Below, in pieces: positions 1 through 11,415 of a stretch of 64,000 nucleotides of DNA. The notes below the pieces were generated by a model. It was not told the origin of the DNA and searched no databases. It was given only the letters and a program-made list of their open reading frames with translations. Both the position numbers and the translations under genes were made by a program. The first letter of the stretch is position 1, and every line of letters starts with the position of its first letter. Origin of the DNA: Artocarpus heterophyllus (lineage: Eukaryota; Streptophyta; Magnoliopsida; Rosales; Moraceae); the NCBI GenBank assembly GCA_025403435.1, contig CM046347.1, forward strand, positions 20,361,110 to 20,425,109, given 5' to 3'.

Positions 1-377
1 GCCATATTAATAGATTATACCTACCAATAAATTAATAGCAACTTAAGAGTTGGTATAAAAGTTAGGATTAGAGTTGTTGTCCCTAGTGTTTTTCAATTTG
101 TTATCATACACTTTGTTTTTTCATAGTTAATTTGTTATCATACACTTGAATGTTCAATTTTGCAAAATAGAAAAAATAACACCTCCAATTCTCCCCTACC
201 ACATATTAAACTTTGCACTGCATGGTAGAAGGGAGAGAAGAAGGGAGGAATAAGGGTGAGGGAGGGTGGTGAAAAGAGAGGATGAATGCATTGATTGGTA
301 GAAGAGAGGAGTGGAGGGAGAGGAAAAATAGAGGGAGTGTTCAAGCCTACCAATTTGCGTTCTTCTATGGTAGAAGG
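1..377. other. AT-rich flank without a recognisable gene
   Basis: This stretch is AT-rich, with purine-rich runs between 180 and 370 (GGAGG and GAAGA tracts). The 101-codon minus-strand frame across 138-443 is low-complexity (runs of L, P, S and F) and runs into the LTR that starts at 378, so I do not treat it as a gene. Confidence 0.5.
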
Positions 378-2560
378 TGTTGCAAAAAATCTGTAAGTGT
401 ACAAAATCACAGACAAGTAGTAAAGTATGAGTAGAGTATCCACAAGAATTGCATTAATTTAGCTAAATACTGAAATTGGTTAACTCTAAAATTATTTGAA
501 CAATAAAAAATAAATTAGAAAAATAACTAAACAAAAATATAAATGAAAACCTAAATAAATAAAAGACTAGGGCATCCGATTTTACCAAAACTAATCATAT
601 TCAAAATTACCTAGTTTAATTAATCAAAATTTATTCTTATGCTAACACAAAATTTCTCTAATTTAATTATCAATCTTTCTTAAGCATCAATAATCATATC
701 TCAAACATACAGATCTTACATCTCTATCAAAATTTTAACATTTTAAAATTCATTAAGAACAAGAAATCACAAACATTGCACTAGACTCGTAAATATCTTT
801 AACTTATAGTATTCTAATGGTGTCACAATCTTAGGGGCATATTTAACCATCACTTCTCAGTCTAAGAATTAAAAACCAAACTATGCAAAAATTGGCCTAA
901 TAATCACATGCTTTAAGAACAAATTATAACACTCAGCAATATAGAATAAACATCAAATTAATTGAACTAGAATAAAATTGAACATTCATAATTCATCTAC
1001 ATCGTAGCCTTAGAAAAGAAAATTTAAAACATATTTAAAAATAAATATAGTGGTTCTGGCATAATTAGAGAACAAAAATAAAGAAATAGAAAACTAGAAA
1101 ATAAAACCAAATTGGAGGTGTCACGAATCTCTTTCTTCTAGCTATTTTCATTCCTCTAATTGTAACCTCCAAAAATACCTTCTCCAATAATAAAATCTAA
1201 CCCTAAAAATATTTTTTTTCCTTTTTTTTCTTTCTTTTCCTCTCAGCTCGGCGGCAAAGTAGCCTTGGCTCCTTTGTGAGAAGCTCTCCCAATACTCCTT
1301 CGTTGTCTTTTTATCCCATAGGGTCGTAACTCCGTTATTAATAAAATAGTAAGACCTAATTTAAAAAGCACATTACATATTAGACTGAGACCTACAGTTT
1401 TATGAGTAGGAAGGTCATAATCTCATGGGGATAAAAATGATTTTTCTTTTTATTTATTCTTTGTTGATTCCCACGCTACACATGGGGAAGTAATCAAACG
1501 CTAATGCTCTAATTGGTGTGAGGGAAAGAAAACATTTGAAGGATTTTAGGATGAAAATTGATACAGAAAACATTTGAAGGATTTTAAGATGAAAATTGAT
1601 ATGATGAGGTGTTTGGTAGAAAAGAAATTAGAATGTAAAGGAAAATGGGTGAAAGAAATGACATGTGGATCCCACCAAAATTGATATCTCTAAATATGGA
1701 TGGATTTTGTGAGGGAAAAGTTTGACAATAATGCAAAGAAAGTGAAGTTACCAATTTATCCTTCTATTCCATCATAATTCTAACAAAAAATTTGGGCACC
1801 AAATTAGGAAAATACCTAAATAATATTTGGGCAAAATGGTAATTGTATTAGCAGTAGTTTTTTCATTCCTTTTTTTTTTTTTCTTGCAATACTAAACAAG
1901 AGAAGATAAAATCATTTTTTTTCTTCCTTCACATACCAAACAAGTGAAGGGACAATCAAAATCTTTCCTTTCCTTACGGTCTTCTTTCTTTTATAGTTTT
2001 TCTCATTTTTCCTTCTTTTTCCTTCTTGCCAAACGAAGCACAAAAGCATATGAGGGAGTGGGCCATATGGCGCAAGGTGAATGGAGAAAGGACGTTGCGT
2101 AACAAATGGCAGCTTGGGAGTTGTGGAGATCAAGAGTGCCCTCGGGTAGAACTAGGCTCGTGCACATGGTATCCAAAGCAACTTCTTTATACGCTGAAAA
2201 CAAACATCTGTCTGCCATTTCTCGCCACGCGTACAGCGACAGTCATCTGCATTTGTTAGACAGCTGAGAGCGCGTGTGGAGAAAAATGAAAGATGGGTGA
2301 GCATGGTTCGTTCTTAGCAATTGATTCAAATTTTTGAGATCTTGTTTTGATATTTTTATCCCCAAATTACTTTCAAATTGCCATTTTACCCATCTTGCTT
2401 ATTTTACCCACACAAATAAAGTAAAAATAAGTAAATAGAAAGGAAAATAGAATTCAACTAAAATAAAATAAAAACAAATAAAAAGCAACTAAAATTCCCA
2501 AAATCTCGCAAAATATTAAGCTAAAAATATCCACTATACTAGTATAAAACTAGCTTATCA
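378..2560 (-). repeat. 3' LTR of the 378-4315 element
   Basis: The segment of about 2.18 kb is bounded by TGTTGCA and CTTATCA on the plus strand. The adjacent plus-strand bases 2561-2580 (CTCCAAACTTAAC) are the complement of a purine-rich tract, GTTAAGTTTGGAG, placed exactly where a 3' LTR would have its polypurine tract. The segment is AT-rich and has no coding potential. Small frames around 1912-2259 lie in a T-rich and mixed stretch and look fortuitous. Confidence 0.45.
1528..1600. repeat. Two-copy 37-bp tandem duplication
   Basis: The phrase GAAAACATTTGAAGGATTTT, followed by AGGATGAAAATTGATA or AAGATGAAAATTGATA, occurs twice head to tail with one base changed. It lies inside the left LTR. 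Confidence 0.8.
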
Positions 2561-3001
2561 AATACCTCCAAACTTAACATTTGCTTGTCCTAGAGTAAAA
2601 GAACAAAAAAGAAATGTAAAGAAAAAAAAATCGTAAAACCGAGTGATGCCCTGGTTTGACTTCACAAAAATTTCCTCACAAATTGCATAAACTATATAGC
2701 CCAAAGAAAAATGTAAATGTTATAAAAGTTTAGATTTTCAACTCATGAATTAGCTCAATCCTATCACTTGATTATTTGTGTGTGTGATTAGTCTTTTTCA
2801 ATCAATTGTAAGCAAATTCAAATGAGTTTATATACACTAGTGTTCTTTAAGAAATCTCAAATTTATCATTATGTTTCAAATCTCATAAGTGTACTTTTCA
2901 CGCAAACTCTTTATTATGTAGACTAACACATCACTAAAGATCAAGATGACTTAATTAAAGGTTGTAACTTTTGGCTAGGGTAATGATTAAGAAAGAAAAG
3001 A

Positions 3002-3850
3002 TAGAGATGCAACAATAGGCAAGGGCCTGTGGATTGATATGGGACCGTCATGATATAGTAATGGGCCAGGCCTTGTGGGCCGATATTGGACAGTCCTGAT
3101 ACAGTGATAGGTGGGCCATAAATATTGGTGGGCTAGGTTGGGCCAACATATATTGACCCATGGGCCGGCCCAGCACAGCCCATGAAAATCATTGGTCGGG
3201 CTAGGCAGCACGTTTAGGCCCATCATGATGGGCCGGCCCATCCTAGCTCATGTAAGGCTCATATAGGCCCACAATGGGCTAGCCCACTGAAGGCCCATTG
3301 TGGCCCAATTTTATTTATAATTTTTGTTTAGTAATTTTGTAAACATCTTATGTATAATTATCTAGATTGTACTTTTGTTCTTACCAAGGTTTTGTCCCTC
3401 TGGGTTTTCCTTGGAAAGGTTTTTAATGAGACAATCATAAATAAAATATTTGTTTTCATATTTTTATTGACTATTCAAACTTTTATATTTGTTAACTTGT
3501 TTAAAAATTCAAAAATAAAAAATAAAAAATTAAAACTTAAAAATTGCATGTTTTGATTGGCTGATCCATCTAAACCCATGATGGGCCAAAATGGGCCTAT
3601 CTATCCTAACTCGTAGATGGGCTCGAATGGGCTAGCCCATTTAAGGCCCACGGCATGGCTCGGCCCGGCCCATGTAAAATTGCCCTGTGGTGTAGGCTGG
3701 GCTGAGGTAATTCTAATATGGGCCAGCCTGGCCCACAAAATTCATGGGCCAGCCTGGCCCACAAAATTCATGGGCTAGGCCGGCCTGGCCTGCATGGGCC
3801 TGAGGAGAACGGGTGAGGTCGGGCAGAGCCGGGCCGTTCTTATATCTCTA
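3002..3850. mobile_element. Non-autonomous hAT element, 849 bp
   Basis: The left end reads TAGAGATGCAACAATAGG and the right end, read in complement, reads TAGAGATATAAGAACGG, giving short imperfect terminal inverted repeats. The 8-bp flanks are AGAAAAGA (2994-3001) and AGAAAAGG (3851-3858), a 7-of-8 target duplication of the size hAT transposase makes. The interior is crowded with GGGCC, GGCCCA and GGCCGGCCCA motifs in both orientations. Such GC-rich subterminal motifs are typical transposase-binding repeats of plant hAT elements. It also has a 26-bp direct duplication at about 3720-3771. The middle (3310-3560) is AT-rich. There is no transposase frame, so it must have depended on an autonomous partner. 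It sits in the interior of the 378-4315 element. Confidence 0.7.
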
Positions 3851-3959
3851 AGAAAAGGGTATGAATACAAAGAAAACAAGAGAATTCCAGTAAAACATGT
3901 GAGAACCATAGACAGATAGACCATTAAAAACATGAGAATCCTACTAAAGATAATTGAAA

Positions 3960-4215
3960 GCTTACTTTTTCTTTTTTAGTTTTCCCGTTTTTTTCATTTT
4001 TCTTTCTTCTTAAGTCAAACTTTTTTTTTCTACTTTTTTTTCCTCTACTTTTTCCCTAAACTTATTTTTCATTTTTGTTTCTTCTCAAATCAACTTTTTT
4101 TTTCACTTTTCTTTTTTTTTCTCTCTACTTTTTCCCCCCCAAACTTTTTTCTTTGAATGCAATAGGGTAGTGGGATTTTTTCCTTTTTTTTAATAAAGAT
4201 CAATAAATGACTTTT
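3960..4215. repeat. Pyrimidine-rich low-complexity tract
   Basis: Long T and CT runs (for example CTTTTTTTT with a CCCCCCC run near 4134) occupy about 250 bases of the interior of the surrounding LTR element. No coding signal is seen. Confidence 0.7.
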
Positions 4216-4315
4216 TTTTAATAGCTCCTTCATTTCTCTTTTCTATTAAAATATTCATGGATTCTCTTAAATTGATTATAAATACCTAATTTACTAGTAC
4301 AAAACTAGCTTATCA

Positions 4316-4698
4316 AAAGGATCTAAGCAATCCTTTACTTTAAACTTTAAAAGATTATTCTATCCTCTAAATTAATAGAATAAATGTACGATATAGTAAT
4401 TTCATAAATATCTATTACTCTCCTTCCATCTTAATAAACAATGTAAATGATTATTATAATCATTTCCATCCTTCTTACTCTTCATTATTCCTACTCTCCT
4501 TCAAACCAAACAAATAAATGAGTTGAAAAAAGAATATGTTTCTCCAAAATTTTTCGGATTTTGAAAACTTTCTACTTAGAAGTTTTAATTTTAACACTTT
4601 ATTTGCTTAACTTACAAAATCATTACATGGTGTCTTGTTGTACTAACAAACATAAGTTAACGAATGAAATAGCCAATAAATGTCTCATTTTCTATATA
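4316..4698. other. AT-rich spacer, nothing recognised
   Basis: This is plain AT-rich DNA between the LTR element and the following MITE. No frame over 60 codons and no terminal repeats were found. Confidence 0.5.
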
Positions 4699-5075
4699 GG
4701 ATAAATTACCATGTTAGTCCTTAACCTTTTACGAGAGTGTGATTTTAGTCCCCAACTTTTTATTTTTGATCTATCAGTTCCCAACATTTTATTTTAGTTG
4801 CTAAAGAACTAATTTAACGATTAAACCATTAATTTTGGAGACCATTTTGTCACTTTTTCGTAACTTTGGGGACTAGTTTGTCACTTTTTTGATAACTTTG
4901 GGGACTAGTGAGTCACATTTTTCCATCCAAAATTAACTATTTGGCTGTTAAATTGATCCCTCAGCAACTAAACTCAAAGGTTGGGGACTGATAAGACTGA
5001 TAAATAAAAAATAAAAGGCTAGAGACTAAATGTTTACTTTCGTGAAAGGTTGAGGACTACTAGAACAATTTACCC
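4699..5075. mobile_element. MITE with long terminal inverted repeats (Mutator-like style)
   Basis: The left end GGATAAATTACCATGTTAGT, followed by CCTTAACCTTT, matches the complement of the right end, GGGTAAATTGTTCTAGTAGT, followed by CCTCAACCTTT. The inverted match extends inward through GTTAAATTGATCCCT near 4950 and its partner near 4800. Repeated phrases of the type GGGGACTAGT or GTCCCCAAC are characteristic of plant MITEs of the Mutator-like group. The element is about 377 bp with no coding capacity. I could not confirm a 9-bp target duplication (5 of 9 flanking bases match), so the superfamily is tentative. Confidence 0.6.
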
Positions 5076-5166
5076 TTTAGTAGAACATATTGGAAAGCTT
5101 TAAAAGTTGAAGAGGCTTTTTATCTAAAAATAAAATTAGGAATATGGCAATGGTTTTATAAATTAA

Positions 5167-5547
5167 GAGCATCTCCAATGTAATGCTAAATTAATGTGCC
5201 AATGACAAATATAGAATTTGAGTGTAAAATAACACACTCCAATGCAATATCATTTTAATGCTAAATTTGTTATATGTTAAACTTTATGATAAATTTGCCA
5301 CAAAGTTTAACATATAAAAAATTTTGCATTTGATTTCTACTGGTTGATAGAATTTACATTTTTACTTTAAAATAATCACAACATTCTTACTTTTTAATTA
5401 TTTTAATATTAAAGGTTTATTTTTACAAGTTTCAAAGTTTAATAATTAGCATTATGCATTAAAGCATGAAATTAAATAACATCAAATATGATTTTTTTAT
5501 ACTTTTTGATGACAATATTAGCATTGACATTTGCATTGAAGATGCTC
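5167..5547. mobile_element. MITE with GAGCATCTCCAATG-type ends
   Basis: The left end GAGCATCTCCAATGTAATGC (5167) pairs with the complement of the right end, GAGCATCTTCAATGCAAATG (5547). The terminal inverted repeat of about 20 bp has only a few mismatches. The flanks are TAA on the left and TTA on the right, reminiscent of PIF/Harbinger-style insertion, but they are not a strict direct duplication. The interior is AT-rich and non-coding. Its right end abuts a coding-like fragment on the minus strand. Confidence 0.6.
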
Positions 5548-5790
5548 TTATTTTCTCTAATTGCAAATGCCATTTTTGTTTTTGCTTTTGTAGCTTGTTC
5601 TTTAGCTTCAACGGCTAGAGGTAGCCGTTCCCCTACCTTCTTCATTGCATGCTCCTTGTCCTTAATCAATTCATCTCTATCATCTTTGAGTGTAGTAATC
5701 TCTAATGCCTTCTTCATTGCATGCTCTTTGTCAGTTCATCTCTATCGGCTTTGAGTGTTGTAATCTCTTCATTCGAATTGATGGCTCTAC
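5548..5790 (-). pseudogene. Coiled-coil-like coding fragment of unknown origin
   Basis: I do not recognise the gene. Read on the minus strand, this stretch gives a highly charged, heptad-like peptide rich in K, E, D, A and L (for example ALEITTLKDDRDELIKDKEH, then AMKKVGERLPLAVEAKEQAT). The phrase EITTLKxDRDEL occurs twice about 25 residues apart, once just upstream in another frame, so the gene had internal repeats. Base composition is visibly richer in GC than the flanks. The open frame continues leftward into the neighbouring MITE, where it turns into low-complexity N- and I-rich translation, so the true coding part ends near 5550. It could be an exon scrap of a myosin-like or filament-like coiled-coil protein carried with repeats. 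Confidence 0.3.
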
Positions 5791-6107
5791 TTCATTAACA
5801 AAGAAATGCACTTAAACAAAATATATCAATTTTTTTGGTTTCCATCAACAAAATGCATTTAAAATCGTATAACCCATATCTCCCTCATTTGTTGTTGCCG
5901 CTATGCTATGAATAAGAAGCACATAAATGTAATGTACAGTCTTCGAAAAAAACATATATGCCAAAATTTGCATGAAAACAAAATTTGAAATTGAAAAATT
6001 CAACTTGGAACATGTCTTAAATTCCCCAAGAAAAACGAAACTAATTGACAAACAAATGTTTTTAATTTTGGGTTGATTACAAAAACAAACTAAGCTTTTA
6101 TTTATAA
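5791..6107. other. AT-rich spacer, nothing recognised
   Basis: There are no frames, repeats or terminal structures that I can support between the coiled-coil fragment and the next LTR. Confidence 0.4.
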
Positions 6108-6368
6108 TGTTAAGACTGGTGCTTATAAAGCATGTCGTTTTCTCCTGTTTGAATATTATGAAAAATAAAGTATTGCATTATTAATAAATAATTCATTGAT
6201 GTTCTCTATTATATATATGCTATATATATGTACAAATATCATAAAGGTTCCAATACTTGTACAAGTTCATAATCATGCACATGAAGAGGTCATAATACAG
6301 AGGATATGATTATGTGTACTTAATATAAACTTTGGTTTACAATCAGTAGGTAAATTTGGGCACTTTAT

Positions 6369-7203
6369 CTTGCTTAATATTGTGATGTTGTCTATTCCCA
6401 ACTTGGTGGAATACTCTTATCCGAATTATAGTAATGGTGATTAGTGGATAAAGATATCAGTATGTTTAAAACACATTAACCTTGGACCAAGATAGTATTT
6501 AATTTATTGTGTAATTCCATAATGAGAAATTAGAATTTGATCATTGATGATCATTTTATGGATCTTAATCTTGAGGTGATTAGTAGACTCACATCTATTT
6601 ACTATCTCTTTTGATTGCCAACGAGTGAGATATGTAATATCCATGATCTTGCTTAAGATTGTGATATTGTCTATTCCCAACTTGGTGAAATAATCTTATC
6701 TAGATTATAGTAATGGTGATTAGTGGATAAAGATATCAGCATGTTTAAAACACATTAAACATGGACCAAGATAGTGTTTAATTTCTTGTGTAATTCTGTA
6801 ATGAGAAATTAGAATTCAATCGTTGTTAATCATTTTATGGATCTTAATCCTGAGGTGATTGGTAGACTCACATCTATTTACTATATTTTTTGATTTCTAA
6901 TGAGTGAGATCTGTAATATCCATGATCTTGCTTAAGATTGTGATGTTGTCTATTCCCAACTTGGTGGAATAATCTTATCCAGATTATAGTAATGGTGATT
7001 AGTGGATAAAGATATCAGTATGTTTAAAACACATTAAACCTGGACTAAGATAATATTTAATTTCTTGTGTAATTTCGTAATGAGAAACTAGAATTTGATC
7101 GTTGATGATCATTTTATGGATCTTAATCTGAGGTGATTGGTAGACTCATATCTATTTACTATATCTTTTGATTGCCAACGAGTGAGATTGTAATATCCAT
7201 GAT
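6369..7203 (+). repeat. Three tandem copies of a 279-bp unit
   Basis: CTTGCTTAAGATTGTGATGT (or a close variant) recurs at 6369, 6648 and 6927, and each copy runs through GGATCTTAATC...GAGGTGATT to AATATCCATGATCT. Copies differ at scattered positions and by small indels. The unit corresponds to a single-copy part of the upstream (U3) region in the related LTRs at 20032 and 27698. Confidence 0.85.
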
Positions 7204-8252
7204 CTATACCTCAGTATATTGGAGACATACTATTATAGATAGCTAGGAACATTACTTATAGATATGAAATCCACAACTTTTATAAAATAGGTTGTTAAGA
7301 TAATGTTCCCATGAGTATTAATTCGGGAACTTCAAAATAGAAATCTTGCTACTTAATTTGTGATATCAAATATTACACTAAATTATCGTTTATGATTTGT
7401 TCGCAAAAAGGTCATCTATTAAAAATTAACAGAACTTATAAACAAAGAAGTAATTAGAGAGGTTACATGGAAAACTATAAACCTAACTTTAATTGTGAAT
7501 ATTATTGTGGAGGGTATTATCACATGGCAAATGATTATATCAATGGACGCCTTTGTTGATGACATTCGATGTTTAAGGTTCCATGTAATTCTATATATAA
7601 TTTAAGAGTGCAGCCTCTGTTTTTGATAGTGGCGTAAACTGAAGTTGATAATTATTATTAATTTAATTACGAGATGATTAAATTATAAATAATTATTGTA
7701 GCTTAAATTATATATGTCAATTCTTGCTAGCTCTACAACACTATTTTAGATAGATTAATGAAAATTTTCTTAGATTGATTTTGTCAACAGGGGAAAAATT
7801 GTAATTTCATATAGTAATACACAAGACTGTGTGTGACACCACACACTAGAGCTCTAGGAGTCCATGCAGTGCCACTCCATCATTTTAGGGAACAAATAGA
7901 TCATATGATATTTATGTAATCTATTTGTTATTTTGTAATAGATAAAAACTTTTTAAAAAAGTTGAAATAGTTTTGCAGATAATTATTTGAATTATAAGAT
8001 AATTTAAATAATTGAGAAATTGATTAAAGATATTTATTTTAAAAGTTAAAATAAATAATATCTTAGTTTGAATCAAAATTGTGTCTCAAAAAGATTCTGT
8101 ATGGATACAGGATCACACAGTTGAAGGTGGTTGTGACATGTGTCACTTTTCTATTGGAAGCTTGGATATCATGCCCAACTAACCTATGGTAGGCGTGATT
8201 TTCTGCCGAATTTTTGGAAGATTTTGCTCCAACTAACTCCTATTGGTGCATC

Positions 8253-8260
8253 TATAAATA
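8253..8260 (+). promoter_or_regulatory. TATA box of the solo LTR
   Basis: TATAAATA sits about 340 bases before the LTR end, the same relative place as the TATA boxes of the intact Copia LTRs in this window. Confidence 0.5.
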
Positions 8261-8596
8261 GGCCTTGGAGGTTCTATTATTTATGAGACTTATCTCTGGC
8301 TTTCATCTAGTGTTCTTTAGCTCTCCCTTTTAGAGTGTAAAGAACATCTGCTGCGAAGATTGGTTGGAAGGACAATTGTAGAGATAATCTAAGAGATCTC
8401 ACCTATGCCAACACATCAGTTGATCCAAGAGAAGAAGAATAGCAACAAAGATCTGAAGGTTTTGGAATGCTTAATTATCTAGAGCTATTGCCAATCCCGT
8501 AAGTTTGTGTTTATTCAATTATTTGTATATAGTATCATGAGAAGAATCCTGAAAGTTTAAGAAAAATTTTAAAATTCTATTCTGTCGTGTTTTTCA

Positions 8597-8990
8597 TGAT
8601 TTTCGAGCCCACCTCCAAACAACTAAGTCCACAAAAGACACAAGGCTTTATACATAACTGATATGGGACAAAAGATAATACATATATACCCACATAAGAC
8701 AAATGATTTAGTCTCCAATTGATATGGGATGAATAAAGAGTCAAAAGTCCAATAAATCTCCACCTTGGTGAATTAGCTACCAAGCCCAAAATACTAAAAA
8801 ATCTTCATCCATTCATCTCTTTCAAGAACCCTTGGTGTCAACCATGATCTGCAACACCAAACAAAACCAAGGCATGTTTGAAATTCAAAACAAATGCTAA
8901 CTCGATCACCAAAGTTGTTATGACCCATGCAAACTGATTAGTGGAAATCCTCACAAATCAATTAATTCTTAAGCATAAATATTGTAAAAA
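8597..8990 (-). mobile_element. Copia-type remnant around a polypurine tract
   Basis: On the minus strand 8753-8768 reads CCAAGGTGGAGATTT, the classic plant Copia polypurine tract, followed in that orientation by an LTR-like start (TATTGGACTTTTGACTC). The remaining bases hold no readable pol. It is a scrap only. Confidence 0.4.
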
Positions 8991-9960
8991 TCCTTAAGCA
9001 TGTATGTCATTTTGATGCATTTTGTAAAATTTTATAGGAAAATAAAAATATAGGACATTACAAAATTTTTGTGCATCAAAAGGATGGTTTTGAAGCTCCA
9101 CAAGGTGAAAAGCAAGTGTCATGTGCTGATGTAGCTTCTGGCACACTGGCCGCACGCATCAGGAGGCCCAGTTGGGGACCTTGTGCAGTAGCGTAGGCCA
9201 GGCGCTCGCAGGTGCATGCGAGCTACAGTGCCCTTGTAACACCTGAGCATTTTAATACATTAAAAATGCAATAAATTAAGGATTATATAAGACAAAATAC
9301 AATTTAAGGAAAAATACTGTATAATAATATAGAAAATTATAGGTATTAGAATAATCCAGTGTGAGAAAGTACACTGATAAAGTTATATAGTATAAAAATT
9401 ACACTATAAAAGTAATACAATGTAAAAATTAGATTGTTTAAGGTTATACAAAAATTAGACTGTTTAAGTTAAGGCAATATAGGAATAATATTGTTTAAAG
9501 AATATGGATGAATAAAGAATGTTATAGTAGTATAAAAAATATACCGACAGTATAAAAAAATACTACAAGTATAAATTTAGACTGTATAAAGTTAGATAAT
9601 ATTGAAATTACATTATGTGATAGATATGGATAAGTATTGAAGGTTATAGGACCTCATGAACTATATGAAAAAGAATACCAGTAGTATAGAAAAAATACTG
9701 TTAGTCTAAACTTGGATTGCGTAAAAGCTTTAGTGGGACATCTTGAGAGTTTTGATTAGGCCACCACACCCACTAATATGGCCCAATTACATTTGGCCAC
9801 CCAAAGGAACCTAATTGATTACCAAGGTGACTCATCACCTTTTTATTTAAAAAAAGGAAAAGAAAAGAAAAAGAAAAAAAAAAAGGGAATCAATTCATGA
9901 TATAAGAGACCATTATGGTCTCCATGGTGGAAGGAAAAAAAAGGGAAGAAACATGAAGAA

Positions 9961-9985
9961 GGAAAGAAAGAAAGAAAGAAAGAAA
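9961..9985. repeat. (GAAA)n microsatellite
   Basis: About six GAAA units lie inside the 3.9-kb solo LTR, just after a purine-rich tract at 9850-9960. Confidence 0.85.
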
Positions 9986-11220
9986 AATGCTTCAGATGCC
10001 TTCCAAGGAAACTATCTCCTTCATAAGCAATTTTCTCTCAAATTTTGATGATTACCAAACCTTCAATTAAGCTTAAGGCAAGCTGTAGTGTTTTAGTACA
10101 AAGTTGTGCAACTTTGGAGGTAAATTTCTAAGCCTTTTCTAAGGATTTTAGTGATTTTTATTCAAGATTATGGATGGGCCTTGATTGGGTTTTGTCATGG
10201 TTTTGAGGAAAAGACATGACAAAGTTTGAGCTTAGCAAAGGAGGGACAAAAAGGTTGGCAAAGTTTAGGTAAATTTCTAAACTTTTCATTTGAAATTAAC
10301 ATGCATACTATGTGTTTGATAAAATGATTTTGGTCCATGGCATGTAAATGGACAATATGGCATGATTGTTTTATGTCATATGTTGATGGTGATGATGATA
10401 AAAAGAAGAAAGTAAGGGTTTTGGTTAAATTTCAAAAGGGACTAAATTGCAAAGAAAAGTGTATTTTCGGCATATTTAAAAATCAGCCAAAAAGTCCCCC
10501 TAAACGTTGGAATTTCAAAAAACACAAAAGTTGTAGAACTTGTCGAAACTATTAGGATAGCGTAGACAGTTTTTCAAAATTCTGCCCGGTTGATAAGTTA
10601 TGAATTTTACAAAATTTTGGGCACAAAATTTCAAGAAATGAAAATGTTATGAAATGTTTGGAATTGGACCATGGTGATTTTGTAAGTTTATTCCTTATGA
10701 AAAACTGAATGTTTTAGTATAAAGTGGTCATTTTTGGTTCAAGGGGCAAAAATATAAATATTTTTGTATTTCAAGCCCAAACCATAAAATTGTGTAAAAA
10801 CTTGATTTTCACTATGAAACGTTGGTTTCCTGCACTATTGTAGGTAGTGAGTAATCATAGATGCTAAATTTTAAAGAATTTAAAGTTTAGTCAAGGATTG
10901 AAAGAAAAGAAACGAACTTAAGGGCAAAATAGTCATTTTATGAAAATGGCCAAAATGAACCCGAAACGGCTGATGTCGGGAAACGTTATTTAGTGGGAAT
11001 TTTTCCATAATATGTAGGTAATGGAACAGTATAAAGTTACAAAATGGACGAAAAACCTGTTAGGGGTAAAATCATCATTTTTAAGAAAACAGCTAGAATG
11101 GAGTCGAACACTCTAATTTAGCATAACATTCTTGGACGGAAAATATGCCATAACACATTAGGTAACGAAACCATCATGTGAGACGAGAGATTTAATAAGG
11201 GATGTTTAAGTAAATGAGAG

Positions 11221-11415
11221 ATAATCCGATGGGCTACCAAGTTAAGTAAAGAAAAAGGTAACCTAATGGGTTACAGATAAGTAAAAAGAGTGATAACCCG
11301 ATAGGTTATAGAGTTATGTAAAAGGTACGACAACCTGGTGGGTTACAAAGTTAAAAGCAACAGGTTACAAAATTAAGTAAAGAGAAGGGTAAACCAATAG
11401 GGTACCAAGTTAAGT
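11221..11415. repeat. Degenerate tandem repeats built on AACCnnnTGGGTTac
   Basis: About five units of 35-45 bp each hold a small inverted repeat such as AACCTAATGGGTTAC, AACCCGATAGGTTA or AACCTGGTGGGTTAC, followed by AAGTTAAGTAAAG. They lie within the solo LTR. Confidence 0.7.

Larger units (their letters stand above)
378..4315 (-). mobile_element. Old LTR retrotransposon remnant with near-perfect target duplication
   Basis: The left end reads TGTTGCAAAAAATC at 378 and the right end reads ACTAGCTTATCA up to 4315, so in the minus orientation the element starts TGATAAGC and ends GCAACA, as LTRs do. The 5-bp flanks are GAAGG (373-377) and AAAGG (4316-4320), a target duplication with one transition. 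A second copy of the LTR terminus lies at 2538-2560; 22 of 23 bases match between ACTAGTATAAAACTAGC... there and ACTAGTACAAAACTAGC... before 4315. I therefore read 378-2560 as the 3' LTR, 2561 onward as a shortened interior and the last 50 or so bases as the stub of the 5' LTR. No gag or pol is visible, so it is non-autonomous or heavily deleted. The wording around the polypurine tract resembles large Gypsy-type plant elements, but the lineage is not proven. Confidence 0.5.
6108..8596 (+). mobile_element. Probable solo LTR of a Copia-type element, about 2.5 kb
   Basis: The segment begins TGTTAAGACTGGTGC and ends near TCGTGTTTTTCA. It parallels the 2-kb Copia LTRs further along the window in order and wording. 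An AATAAA-rich start is followed by a GCACTTTAT / TGTTGTCTAT block, a TTAATCCTGAGGTGA block, an AAGAGTGCAGC / GAAGTTGATAATTAT block, then a TATA box, CTATAAATAGG (8252-8262). A leader-like end follows with TTGGTTGGAAGG. I found no primer-binding site or coding region on either side, so it appears to be a solo LTR of a distant relative. The 5-bp flanks do not match, so the exact ends are uncertain. It differs from the other LTRs by the triplicated block described separately. Confidence 0.5.

Noticed and set aside
138..443. 101-codon minus-strand frame
   Set aside because: Low-complexity composition, and it crosses the edge of an LTR.
3002..3850. CpG-island promoter of a host gene
   Set aside because: No gene follows; the GGCC motifs, inverted ends and 8-bp duplication fit a hAT element better.
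10337..10555. 72-codon plus-strand frame
   Set aside because: It lies inside the 3.9-kb solo LTR, has no motif and no support from the related LTR.
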